From: Watersipora subatra
Taxonomy: Eukaryota > Bryozoa > Gymnolaemata > Cheilostomatida > Watersiporidae
Length of the DNA: 64,000 bases
Direction of reading: 5' to 3'
Assembly: GCF_963576615.1 (NCBI RefSeq)
Contig: NC_088714.1
Coordinates: forward strand, 30,643,143-30,707,142
Shown here: positions 1 through 13,900 of the stretch, piece after piece
Numbering within the stretch: position 1 is the first letter of the stretch
Layout: every line of letters begins with the position of its first letter
The notes under the pieces: generated by a model
Told to the model about the DNA's origin: nothing
Database searches by the model: none
Seen by the model: only the letters and a program-made list of their open reading frames with translations
Position numbers and translations under genes: made by a program

Positions 1-944
1 TTGCATCCAAAAGGAGTAATGTCACTGCACGGGAATGAGAGTGCAAAATATAAGTGACATTCGCGTCGTCAAAAAAGGGCTAAATTTATTTCCCAAAATT
101 CTGACAAGCCATTTGAAAAATACAACGCCAGCCTGTATTTGAACGCCACCTCTATTTACCCGCCACCTCTATTTGACCACCACTATAGAGGAAGAGTATG
201 GACGATGTAAAACCATATCAAGAATAAATCTTTATATATAAAATGAAGTGTTTGTATTTTTGTCGTATGTTCAGTGAATAGCGATTAGTTAAAATGCATT
301 AATTGTAAACTATTGGTTATTAAAATGTTGGTTCATAATTTTCTATTTTTGGAGTTGTGCTCACAATTTTGCAACAATTATATATTGATCTCTATTATCG
401 GATTTATATTACCACTTTTTGAAAGGCAAAAGTTGTTTCCTTTTTAAAAATTTATTTTAGCCGTGATTGCAGTATACGACCTAAGTATGTACTTTTTATC
501 ATTAATTAATATTGCCTTTTGCATTTGTTTGTCTTTCATTACCTTTTTTTTTAATTTGCTGTTTTCAAATAAATAAATTTAATCTAAGTTGTTTTTAATT
601 AGCCACAATCATTAAATATGAACAAAACTGCACCACTTTTCATTATTCACAGTTAATGCATTTGTTAATAAATTTATTTTAACTACAACTAAATTTTTTA
701 GACCCATCTATAATCAATATCATTTAATACATTGCTGTTTGTATGAATATTGCCTGTTTTAATTTAATATGATTTAGTGCATTAACATGTGCAGTTTCAC
801 AAAGTTTTGAAAATTATTAAAAAAGCAGAAGTTCCTATAACTAACAGATACAATAACATAACATCCAGCCATTTTCTCATCAAACCAATGGCATGACTAA
901 AAAGGTTTGCCATTTATTGTGCTGGCAAGAGATACCACCTAAAC
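1..944. other. AT-rich stretch with a fragment of a dispersed repeat
   Basis: Positions 137-180 carry GAACGCCACCTCTATTT-type repeats that recur at 32316-32430. The rest is AT-rich, with no open frame or RNA gene that I can support. COG8's missing C-terminal exon should lie here or further left, but I could not identify it. Confidence 0.4.
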
Positions 945-1864
945 CAGGGGTCAGCAACCCGCGGCTACTGAGCCGCATCCGGCTCTTTCATCCCCTCACT
1001 GCGGCTCCCTCTGACTTTGGATTTTTCCTTTTTAAAATATAGAAATTTTATCACTAGATTTTGTAATGTAATTTGAAAATTGTAATTATGGTGATAAATC
1101 AAACATTGTCACTTGTTATGCATCATTATTTATGTGCAAATAAAACCGCCAACATTGCACCAACCGACACGACATTTCTTGATTTTTTAACCAGAGGGAG
1201 GCAAACATTGGTGAATACTAAGGAAAGAAAAACTACAGAAGAAAATAGAACATTTAATCCTACGAGGGCTGATTCATTTGCTTTCACTGCTGATGAGACT
1301 GGTTTACCAGTTTGCTTAATATGTAATGAGAAATTTGCAAACAAAAAGTCAATGCCGCAAGACACTTTCAAAATAAACACGCAGCCTTTGCTAAAAAATA
1401 TCCAGTGGGAGATGAGAGAAAAAAGGCCATTTTAGAACTTATGCGTAAGGCTAATTTGAGCAAAAATTGATGCATGAATGACATTTGCTGCAGTTAGAAT
1501 TTATGTTCGGCGTTTTGATAAAAGAAGGACTGAATTAAACATGAAGTTGCAATTTTTCTTAAAAGTAACCTTATAAACAATGTAATATTTACACGTTATG
1601 ATCAAAATATTATTAGTTATTTTATTTTTCTTTGCAAAAGTGTAATTTTTTTTCAGCAGTTACATCATTATATAAGCCATACATTTTCGTTTTATGTTGT
1701 AAACATGGTATAAAAGCATTAAAAGCTAAACAAAAATGTTAAATGTAGTATTTATGTATTTTGTAATTTAAAAAATCCAAGGGGGTTTGTGGTTCCTACT
1801 GCGTTCTTTCCTGCAGAAAACGGGTCCAAATTGCTCTTTGAGTGGAAAAGGTTGCAGACCCCTG
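945..1864 (+). mobile_element. hAT-type DNA transposon remnant with transposase N-terminal fragment
   Basis: The terminal inverted repeats are CAGGGGTCAGCAACC on the left and GGTTGCAGACCCCTG on the right, differing at one position. The 8-bp flanks ACCTAAAC and ACTTAGAC look like a target-site duplication with two changes, as expected for hAT. Inside, 1255-1475 encodes ADSFAFTADETGLPVCLICN, the zinc-finger-like N-terminal part of hAT (ZBED/GTF2IRD2-type) transposases. A frameshift near 1350 breaks the frame; it continues in another phase as KYPVGDERKKAI-like codons until TGA. The catalytic core is absent, so the element is non-autonomous. It lies 51 bp beyond the last visible COG8 exon. Confidence 0.8.
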
Positions 1865-1915
1865 ACTTAGACCTTTATTTGAGCTGCTCATACAGAGCCT
1901 GTAGCATCTCAATAC

Positions 1916-4900
1916 CTGTAAAAGTTGCTGATGGTATCACAGAGCTGGCACAAAGACATCTTCAAGCAGTGTGTGACATCAGCAGCTATGTTGATAGGAG
2001 CGCAGAGTCGGAGCTCATTGAGTGCAGTTAGGATATCATTGACGTATAAACCAAGAGGTGTAAACTGCAGCAGACTGGAGGGTGGATTCAATATGTCGGC
2101 CTAAATGTAATTGATCAAGTAATCTGACAAAATGTACTACAAAGGAACAAAATTCCAAGTCACCTATTGACAGCCAGAATTTCTAAGCATTTAATGAAAC
2201 CACTAAATTATGACAATAGATATTGCAATAAAAGTGTGCCTAATGATTTGTAAAATCAACGTAGAGCTGATGTAATAACTTTATGCTTTTATATATATAT
2301 AATATATATATATAACAACAATAGACACACATTACAAGCGTTGGATGCTTCTACTTAGTAAAGTACACCGCTATAACTAATGCTCTTCATAACCACACAG
2401 AGCTTGACAAAAAGCACCACCATCGTGTCTTGTTTGTACAACCTTCTAGAAGATTCCGCACATAGAATGTGGGGCTATCAATTAAGGATAGCAAAGGGAA
2501 GCGGTATATCAAACATGTACTAGTGGTCCATAGTAGGGAGCCTGACTAGAGGATAACAAGGAATTACCTCCATGGTGAGATAGCTGGTAGCCTGATGCGA
2601 GGACTTGAGGACCAGAGTGTATGTCTCCATAGTCTTATCATACCTGGGGAGGTAACATAATACGATAATTGACTCTAAATGCTAAATGAATGGATGCTTT
2701 GTTTTCATTGTTTCAGAGTCTCTCCATTCAACACTATTGCATTATTTTGAGCTATTGTCATGGTATAATCATCCGCATGTAGCAATATTCTCTCTACTAA
2801 ATTTTAGCTGTTCCATTTTTTTCTTGATTATCGATCTGTTAAATATACTGCTGCCTTAGACAGAGGCCAATCCTCTGAACAGAGGACACTTTCTCAGACA
2901 CAGAGACAAAGTCCTCAGATAGAGCCACTTGGACTAACAGATGACACATAGCTGATATAGACACTTTCGAAGACAAATGAGACTCTGAAATACCACCATC
3001 TATGTATACCCTAGGACACTTATGTATTCGCGGCATCTAACTTTCGCGTTTTCGCGGTGTAATCCTCTCGCGAAAATTTAATGAACGAAACTAAACTATC
3101 ATAACGAATGAGCGAAAACGCGAAGTTAAATAGCTTTGTTCATTGATATCCACAATAAAATCGTAATATTAGAAATGCAGGCAACTTTCGTCTGTGGTTA
3201 GGATAAATGGGAAATTTCTGGTAAACTCATTATAGCTAATACACCAACTGAGCAGCATGGCAAAGCAATATCAGTTTAGTCACCGAATTTGTAACTGATG
3301 AGAATGAAAGTCTGGTAGGTGAAGTCGTAAAATTGAAGAATAATTATTGTAGTGATGAATTTTATTACCATCCAAAAACAATATCAACCCTCATCAGGTC
3401 CAACCACATTATCTCTTTCACTGCCAATCATGTACAAATTGGTTACCGGCCTAGTGCCAGCCATTTTACCGAAATTGCCGATATTGCTTCATGATATGTA
3501 TACAGTATTTTTCAAGTTCTACTTTAATTATCTGTATAATCACAAAAATCTAAACTGGCTATTATGTCATCAACAACTAATTACCTGTTTTATGACTCGC
3601 GCGAGGTAGTTAATGAACTCACAGAAAAATGTTCGTTTTTAGATTAGAAATTCTCAAACAAAAGTTTAAAATTGCTTCGTTGTTTTAGGCTGATTTTATA
3701 GAGAAATCTTCGAACAACACAGTCAATTTCATAAAACACTTAAAGACCGTGGGTTATGTGGTCAACAAATAATAAAATCAGGTTACCAGACAATTGCTGA
3801 GAAAGTCAGAAAATGCGTTTATGTCAGTGGCCCCTAGAAAACGCATAAATGCGTTTATGGCAGCGTAAGGGTTATACAGTTTTGGTTGTGAAGTTGGTTG
3901 TTACCTATCTATTTTCTTCTTCTTGGGATTCGAGTGTGAAAGTCACGGCGGGAGGGACCTAGATGTCATTGATAGTCTAAGAAACAAATGGCAGCAAGTG
4001 ATCAAATTGAATTGTCGATCTCACCCACACATTTCAACCTGTGGTTTACAAATACGAACTATTCCCAAATTGAATTTTTTTCTTATTAGTGAACTGGACC
4101 TGAGGAATGTAATGTTTTTTCCACTGCATTTATTTTCACACCACTATAATTTCGCACTCATCAGTGCCGCGAAATTGAGTTGCAGCGAAATTTTACTCTG
4201 TGTGCTACTCACGAAACTAAATACTAGCGAAATATAAGTGTCCTAGGGTATATGTATGTAAAGGCTAACGGAAGGCATACTTGACATTGGCAGCTTGTAC
4301 AGAGTGAGTGAAGTGCTTCAAAGCTGCATCCTGGAAGATCTCAGCTAACAGCCCTCTGAAGTCACACCCGACCCTACTGAAGGATAGCCCGAAGTACATA
4401 CATTGACCGAGCAGAGAATCCAACCTGCTGCCCACGCCCTGCTCCAGGTCACGTTTTAGGCTATCTAAGAACTGGTCCACCTGAACACAAAATAAATATA
4501 GTGATGAAGCTGCAGGTAAATGACATAAGAATTGTTTGCTGTATTTTATGTTTGCAATACAGCTGCTATAAAATAAGCTGCGTGATACACATCTGAGAGT
4601 GTTTAATGCAGAGATTACACAGCTCACAATGAAATCATTGTTTTAACAATTTTATTCTATATTTTATATCAATTGATTCAATTTTATTCTATTGATTTTA
4701 GAGTTTCATGGCTATCAAAAATTTTTAAAACTATTACTGCTAGTTTCCATGCTACAACAATTAAAACAATTAGTTTAACAACAACAATAATAACAAATTA
4801 ATAGTTAAAACTTTACATCAAAATGGACAATAGATAAGAGACATACTTTGCGCTGAACCCAGCTTTGCAGAAGCTGTGACTCTCTGGGGCCAGAACTCGT

Positions 4901-7900
4901 TTGTTTTACCAATGGGTCATCATCGGTGAAAATGGCTCTGTACTGAGTGATTATGTCAAAGAGATGAACCCGACTCAACTCTATCACCTTAGCTAAGTGT
5001 GTGTAGGCTGCAAGGAACAAGTGGGCGGTTACATTACTCAACAAGTACAAAACCTATAACTTAGACCTCAGATTATATGTGACATCACAACATCTATGCG
5101 AAGACTGTGAACCTATAATACATTTCTCCATTCTAAGTTGAGATCTTGAATCCATTATAAATCCAAGCTTCTGGTGACATAATAGCATACACCCATAGCT
5201 TGGTAATTGTCTGACCTTGAGTGTGTATATTGAGCTGAATATTTAAAAAAAATACATAATATTAAATGTTCTAAAACTCTCAAGTGGTACAAGAAGTGTT
5301 GAAAATGCAGATGAGCCTACGAATCATTCTAACAGATTGTATACATGTATGTACATCACATTAGACTCATTGAATAATATGAAAAAAATGTGTGCAAATC
5401 TGGAAGCAATACGCCCATATTAGTAACATGTACTCCATGTTGACATTTTCAGAGACAGGAGATCTGCATGTATGTATTTTATCATGACTATCTTCAACTC
5501 TAAGTGTCGCTTGAATCTGTGCAACTCAACTGACAAAAAATGTCTAGAGAGTTACAACATGATTACATCACAAAAAGCAGACAATTACTAACCTTAAAAT
5601 GTAAAGCCATTTTCCAATGGACTTTTATAAACAGAATTAAAAAATTAGATTTTTATTGATTTGTTCCATTTTTAAATAAATTATTCAACTGTGACATTTA
5701 TTCTCCGAGTGATAGCTAAGTTCAGATCACTAAAAGTACTAGTGAAATATCCTGTGTGCTTGTATCAGCTGTCAGCCTCAACCAACAACATAAGGTACTT
5801 TACAGTCAATGTGCCAGCACCATAGTCTGTATACAAATAGTAATGCATTAGAACAAATGCCTGATATAAAAAATGATACCAACTTCTACTAGTATGAATG
5901 GTGCCTTGAGATGTGGATAGAATGTGGAATAGAGTAACAGAACTTAATATAAAAAGATTACATGGATGCCTTTGTTCAACAGGTTAAAATAATCTGGCAA
6001 CATTAAGATGAAATGATAACTGTCTCAGAGAATATTTCAACCATGCTTGGCTTACCATCATGCTTGGGTACGCTAGAGAGAACATTCTGGAACCAGCAAT
6101 CTCTAGCCTGGAAGAGAAAGATAGAGTGTATGCACCAATAATTAAGTGAACTATAAGAAATCAGGCAGCGCACCAATGACAGCGAGTGATGCGCAACATA
6201 TAACTATATCACCTTAGCTATCACCTTAGCCACAATAACATTAAAAGCAAGAAATGACAACTTTCTACCTGTAAAAATTTTAGTCGAAGTTCTGCTTCAG
6301 TAAAAATATCCATATGACGGAGAAAACCAATCACCCTTAAACAAGCTGGTAATTGTATTTCAGATCTCAGCTGCTGGAGCAACTGGGCCAGCAATAACTG
6401 CGTACAACGTTTCACTTCGTCACAGATCGTCTGCAACAAACAACAACTACGGTGAACAGTTCACGGTGCTGTTAAACCTCTAGTTAGGAGTACATCAACA
6501 TACAGCCTACAGTTCTACTTACACCAATCTGAACTTGCAGTCAAACATCAGCTTTTAACAACCTTAACATGAGAATTTACAAGATTCAATGTAAAACTTG
6601 ATCAAATAATTAACTTTAAACATACTTAAAATATCACTGTTTTATAAAAGGTGAAAGAAAAGATGAAAACTAAAATGGAAAATACATAAACCAAGTTAGT
6701 TTAATATATGCCTGATCTATGTTAAAGTAGTTTATATAACTTTATTTCTACCACCAACCACCACATCAGACTATGCTGCAGATGACGATACAAGCTACAC
6801 TACAAGTGACACAATAAACCTTGCTATAAATAATGTCAGAGACTATGACACAGGTGACACTACGAATGATGTCAGAGACTATGGTACAGAGGGTGCTATA
6901 AATAATGTCAGAGACTATGGTACAGATGGTGCTATAAATGATGTCAGAGACTATGTTACAGATGGTGCTATAAATGATGACAGAGACTATGGTACAGATG
7001 GTGCTATAAATGATGTCAGAGACTATGTTACAGATGGTGCTATAAATAATGTCAGAGACTATGGTACAGACGGTGCTATAAATGATGTCAGAGACTATGG
7101 TACAGATGGTGCTACAAATAATGTCAGAGACTATGGTACAGATGGTGCTATAAATGATGTCAGAGACTATGGTACAGAGGGTGCTATAAATGATGTCAGA
7201 GACTATGGTACAGATGGTGCTATAAATGATGTCAGAGACTATGGTACAGATGGTGCTATAAATGATGTCAGAGACTATGGTACAGAGGGTGCTATAAATG
7301 ATGTCAGAGACTATGGTACAGATGGTGCTATAAATGATGTCAGAGACTATGGTACAGATGGTGCTACAAATGATGTCAGAGACTATGGTACAGAGGGTGC
7401 TATAAATGATGTCAGAGACTATGGTACAGATGGTGCTATAAATGATGTCAGAGACTATGGTACAGAGGGTGCTATAAATAATGTGAGAGACTATGGTACA
7501 GATGGTGCTATAAATGATGTCAGAGACTATGGTACAGATGGTGCTATAAATGATGTCAGAGACTATGGTACAGACGGTGCTATAAATGATGTCAGAGACT
7601 ATGGTACAGATGGTGCTACAAATGATGTCAGAGACTATGGTACAGAGGGTGCTATAAATGATGTCAGAGACTATGGTACAGATGGTGCTACAAATAATGT
7701 CAGAGACTATGGTACAGATGGTGCTATAAATAATGTCAGAGACTATGGTACAGATGGTGCTATAAATGATGTCAGAGACTATGGTACAGATGGTGCTATA
7801 AATGATGTCAGAGACTATGGTACAGATGGTGCTATAAATAATGTCAGAGACTATGGTACAGATGGTGCTATAAATGATGTCAGAGACTATGGTACAGATG

Positions 7901-10900
7901 GTGCTATAAATGATGTCAGAGACTATGGTACAGATGGTGCTATAAATAATGTCAGAGACTATGGTACAGAGGGTGCTATAAATGATGCCAGAGACTATGG
8001 TACAGATGGTGCTATAAATGATGTCAGAGACTATGGTGCAGATGGTGCTACAAATAATGTCAGAGACTATGGTACAGAGGGTGCTATAAATGATGTCAGA
8101 GACTATGGTACAGATGGTGCTACAAATGATGTCAGAGACTATGGTACAGAGGGTGCTACAAATGATGTCAGAGACTATGGTACAGATGGTGCTACAAATA
8201 ATGTCAGAGACTATGGTACAGATGGTGCTATAAATGATGTCAGAGACTATGGTACAGATGGTGCTACAAATAATGTCAGAGACTATGGTACAGATGGTGC
8301 TATAAATAATGTCAGAGACTATGGTACAGATGGTGCTACAAATGATGCCAGAGACTATGGTACAGAGGGTGCTACAAATAATGTCAGAGACTATGGTACA
8401 GAGGGTGCTACAAATGATGTCAGAGACTATGGTACAGAGGGTGCTACAAATGATGTCAGAGACTATGGTACAGAGGGTGCTACAAATAATGTCAGAGACT
8501 ATGGTACAGATGGTGCTACAAATAATGTCAAAGACTATGGTACAGATGGTGCTACAAATGATGTCAGAGACTATGGTACAGATGGTGCTATAAATGATGT
8601 CAGAGACTATGGTACAGATGGTGCTACAAATGATGTCAGAGACTATGGTACAGATGGTGCTACAAATGATGTCAGAGACTATGGTACAGATGGTGCTATA
8701 AATAATGTCAGAGACTATGGTACAGATGGTGCTATAAATGATGTCAGAGACTATGGTACAGATGGTGCTATAAATGATGTCAGAGACTATGGTACAGATG
8801 GTGCTATAAATGATGTCAGAGACTATGGTACAGATGGTGCTATAAATAATGTCAGAGACTATGGTACAGATGGTGCTACAAATAATGTCAGAGACTATGG
8901 TACAGATGGTGCTATAAATGATGTCAGAGACTATGGTACAGAGGGTGCTATAAATGATGTCAGAGACTATGGTACAGAGGGTGCTACAAATGATGTCAGA
9001 GACTATGGTACAGAGGGTGCTACAAATGATGTCAGAGACTATGGTACAGAGGGTGCTACAAATAATGTCAGAGACTATGGTACAGATGGTGCTATAAATA
9101 ATGTCAGAGACCATGGTACAGATGGTGCTACAAATGATGTCAGAGACTATGGTACAGATGGTGCTATAAATGATGTCAGAGACTATGGTACAAATGGTGC
9201 TACAAATGATGTCAGAAACTATGGTACAGACGGTGCTACAAATGATGTCAGAGACTATGGTACAGATGGTGCTATAAATGATGTCAGAGACTATGGTACA
9301 GAGGGTGCTATAAATGATGTCAGAGACTATGGTACAGATGGTGCTATAAATAATGTCAGAGACTATGGTACAGAGGGTGCTATAAATGATGTCAGAGACT
9401 ATGGTACAGATGGTGCTATAAATGATGTCAGAGACTATGGTACAGATGGTGCTACAAATGATGTCAGAGACTATGGTACAGATGGTGCTATAAATTATGT
9501 CAGAGACTATGGTACAGAGGGTGCTATAAATGATGTCAGAGACTATGGTACAGATGGTGCTATAAATGATGTCAGAGACTATGGTACAGATGGTGCTATA
9601 AATGATGTCAGAGACGATGGTACAGACGGTGCTATAAATGATGTCAGAGACTATGGTACAGATGGTGCTATAAATGATGTCAGAGACTATGGTACAGATG
9701 GTGCTATAAATGATGTCAGAGACTATGGTACAGATGGTGCTATAAATGATGTCAGAGACTATGGTACAGATGGTGCTATAAATGATGTCAGAGACTATGG
9801 TACAGATGGTGCTATAAATGATGTCAGAGACTATGGTACAGATGGTGCTATAAATGATGTCAGAGACTATGGTACAGATGGTGCTATAAATAATGTCAGA
9901 GACTATGGTACAGAGGGTGCTACAAATAATGTCAGAGACTATGGTACAGATGGTGCTATAAATGATGTCAGAGACTATGGTACAGATGGTGCTATAAATG
10001 ATGTCAGAGACTATGGTACAGATGGTGCTATAAATAATGTCAGAGACTATGGTACAGATGGTGCTACAAATGATGTCAGAGACTATGGTACAGATGGTGC
10101 TATAAATGATGTCAGAGACTATGGTACAGATGGTGCTATAAATGATGTCAGAGACTATGGTACAGATGGTGCTACAAATGATGTCAGAGACTATGGTACA
10201 GATGGTGCTATAAATGATGTCAGAGACTATGGTACAGATGGTGCTATAAATGATGTCAGAGACTATGGTACAGATGGTGCTATAAATGATGTCAGAGACT
10301 ATGGTACAGATGGTGCTACAAATGATGTCAGAGACTATGGTACAGATGGTGCTATAAATGATGTCAGAGACTATGGTACAGATGGTGCTATAAATGATGT
10401 CAGAGACTATGTTACAGATGGTGCTATAAATGATGTCAGAGACTATGGTACAGATGGTGCTACAAATAATGTCAGAGACTATGGTACAGAGGGTGCTACA
10501 AATGATGTCAGAGACTATGGTACAGATGGCGCTACAAATGATGTCAGAGACTATGGTACAGAGGGTGCTACAAATGATGTCAGAGACTATGGTACAGATG
10601 GTGCTACAAGTGATGTCAGAGACTATGGTACAGATGGTGCTATAAATGATGTCAGAGACTATGTTACAGATGGTGCTATAAATGATGTCAGAGACTATGG
10701 TACAGAGGGTGCTACAAATGATGTGAGAGACTATGTTACAGATGGTGCTATAAATGATGTCAGAGACTATGGTACAGAGGGCGCTACAAATGATGTAAGA
10801 GACTATGGTACAGATGGTGCTACAAATGATGTCAGAGACTATGGTACAGATGGTGCTACAAATGATGTCAGAGACTATGGTACAGATGGTGCTATAAATG

Positions 10901-13900
10901 ATGTCAGAGACTATGGTACAGATGGTGCTACAAATAATGTCAGAGACTATGGTACAGATGGTGCTATAAATGATGTCAGAGACTATGGTACAGACGGTGC
11001 TATAAATGATGTCAGAGACTATGGTACAGATGGTGCTATAAATAATGTCAGAGACTATGGTACAAATGGTGCTATAAATGATGTCAGAGACTATGGTACA
11101 GACGGTGCTATAAATGATGTCAGAGACTATGGTACAGATGGTGCTACAAATGATGTCAGAGACTATGGTACAGATGGTGCTATAAATGATGTCAGAGACT
11201 ATGGTACAGATGGTGCTATAAATGATGTCAGAGACTATGTTACAGATGGTGCTATAAATGATGTCAGAGACTATGGTACAGATGGTGCTATAAATGATGT
11301 CAGAGACTATGGTACAGATGGTGCTATAAATGATGTCAGAGACTATGGTACAGAGGGTGCTACAAATGATGTCAGAGACTATGGTACAGATGGTGCTATA
11401 AATGATGTCAGAGACTATGGTACAGATGGTGCTATAAATGATGTCAGAGACTATGGTACAGAGGGTGCTACAAATGATGTCAGAGACTATGGTACAGATG
11501 GTGCTATAAATGATGTCAGAGACTATGGTACAGATGGTGCTATAAATGATGTCAGAGACTATGGTACAGATGGTGCTATAAATGATGTCAGAGACTATGG
11601 TACAGAGGGTGCTACAAATGATGTCAGAGACTATGGTACAGAGGGTGCTACAAATAATGTCAGAGACTATGGTACAGATGGTGCTATAAATGATGTCAGA
11701 GACTATGGTACAGATGGTGCTATAAATAATGTCAGAGACTATGGTACAGATGGTGCTATAAATGATGTCAGAGACTATGGTACAGATGGTGCTATAAATG
11801 ATGTCAGAGACTATGGTACAGATGGTGCTATAAATGATGTCAGAGACTATGGTACAGATGGTGCTACAAATGATGTCAGAGACTATGGTACAGATGGTGC
11901 TATAAATAATGTCAGAGACTATGGTACAGATGGTGCTACAAATAATGTCAGAGACTATGGTACAGATGGTGCTATAAATGATGTCAGAGACTATGGTACA
12001 GATGGTGCTATAAATGATGTCAGAGACTATGGTACAGATGGTGCTATAAATGATGTCAGAGACTATGGTACAGATGGTGCTATAAATGATGTCAGAGACT
12101 ATGGTACAGATGGTGCTATAAATAATGTCAGAGACTATGGTACAGATGGTGCTACAAATGATGTCAGAGACTATGGTACAGATGGTGCTACAAATGATGT
12201 CAGAGACTATGGTACAGATGGTGCTACAAATGATGTCAGAGACTATGGTACAGAGGGTGCTACAAATGATGTCAGAGACTATGTTACAGAGGGTGCTATA
12301 AATGATGTCAGAGACTATGGTACAGATGGTGCTATAAATGATGTCAGAGACTATGGTACAGAGGGTGCTACAAATGATGTCAGAGACTATGGTACAGAGG
12401 GTGCTATAAATGATGTCAGAGACTATGGTACAGATGGTGCTATAAATGATGTCAGAGACTATGGTACAGATGGTGCTATAAATGATGTCAGAGACTATGG
12501 TACAGAGGGTGCTATAAATAATGTCAGAGACTATGGTACAGATGGTGCTATAAATGATGTCAGAGACTATGGTACAGAGGGTGCTACAAATGATGTCAGA
12601 GACTATGGTACAGATTGTGCTATAAATGATGTCAGAGACTATGGTACAGAGGGTGCTATAAATAATGTGAGAGACTATGTTACAAACAGTGCTATAAATG
12701 ATGTCAGAGACTATGTTACAAACAGTGCTATAAATGATGTCAGAGACTATGGTACAGACCCCATCAGGTGATGCTTACATGAATGACACTGATTGTACTA
12801 TACTTCTTCTCCAGCCTTCTCACATATGCTGCCAACTCCAGTGCCTCCTCATAGTAATTATTCCTCACACAGGTATCCATCAGTTGTGGGACTTCCAGTA
12901 TTTCCAGCAGCTGCATGTGCTTTTGTAGGGTCAGCGTGTTGCTCTTTCGGCTGCCACATACACATAACTCGCTTGGCACCAGTAAAATAGACTAAATACT
13001 TATAAACAAAGAGGTCCAGGCAGTATGAGGCAAGCTATTCCCACTAATTTAAGAATGAGCCTTAATTTTACTCAAAGTTAAGACTATAAGACACCATTCC
13101 CATGACCTAGTAAATTTTTGACTCACACTAGTAAAATTATTTTTTATAACTAACTAATGATGTTTAACAAAATACCTTCTCTGATATATGAGAGTAGACA
13201 ATGTTGCTAATAGCAAAAGATTGTGTTTCAAATTAGTAATATAAAAGAAAAATATTCCTCAAAATCATAAAGCGCTATAACAGCTAAAAAACATATATTT
13301 TTATATACATATTATTCCGCCTGCAAATACATAATGCCAACCTTTGTGTGATAGTGTGAGCAGTTTCTAAAAAGCTTTGGCATTCCTTTGAGAAGTCTGG
13401 AAGCTTCTCTTGAAGAGAAGTCAAGTTTCCTTCGATGATCTGAAACTGTGATGGAAACAGCATCAAGCCAATATTGAAGCATAATGAAAGTTGAATACAT
13501 TGGAACCTGTGGCTGACCTTTCTGGTTTTAAAAATAACCAATAACAAATGTACATATAGTACATCAAAGTTTTTCTATCCAACACTAACTTTCCCAAAAT
13601 GCTGTTCTTAGAGTCATAAAAACTCGAAAGTCAAAATGGATAAACAAGTGATAGAATGATAAGAATTTTAGAAGTTTTCTTTTTGTTTGTACAAAAAGTA
13701 AATAATAAAATAGTGTTCTATCTACTTACATCTTTAAATATATCACTGGAGCAATTTGCTGTTTGTATAAAAGTTTTATAGTTGTTAAAGGCCAGATCCT
13801 CAGTTTGTTTGTCAACATTTCGTTTTTCCTCCAGCAAATGATCCGCTTCTCGAGCTATAACATATTTTATATTATGAAGCTCACTCCCAAGAAAAAAAAG

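Noticed and set aside
1861..1915. COG8 reading on through to a stop next to the hAT element
   Set aside because: The in-frame extension past NFYR gives only one codon and a stop, and AG|GTATTG there is a plausible donor. The short alternative frame ending YEQLK does not match COG8.
6766..9114. A 782-codon minus-strand open frame repeating [12 protein letters not shown]
   Set aside because: Same array on the other strand. The hydrophobic repeat has no family, no flanking exons, and is simply intronic minisatellite.
6823..12758. CRISPR-like array
   Set aside because: Units are contiguous with no unique spacers, and the genome is eukaryotic.
7483..12771. A 1,762-codon plus-strand open frame repeating [12 protein letters not shown]
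   Set aside because: It is a by-product of a 36-bp tandem unit without frame breaks. The frame contains no ATG, and the sequence lies inside a COG8 intron whose flanking exons join in phase.
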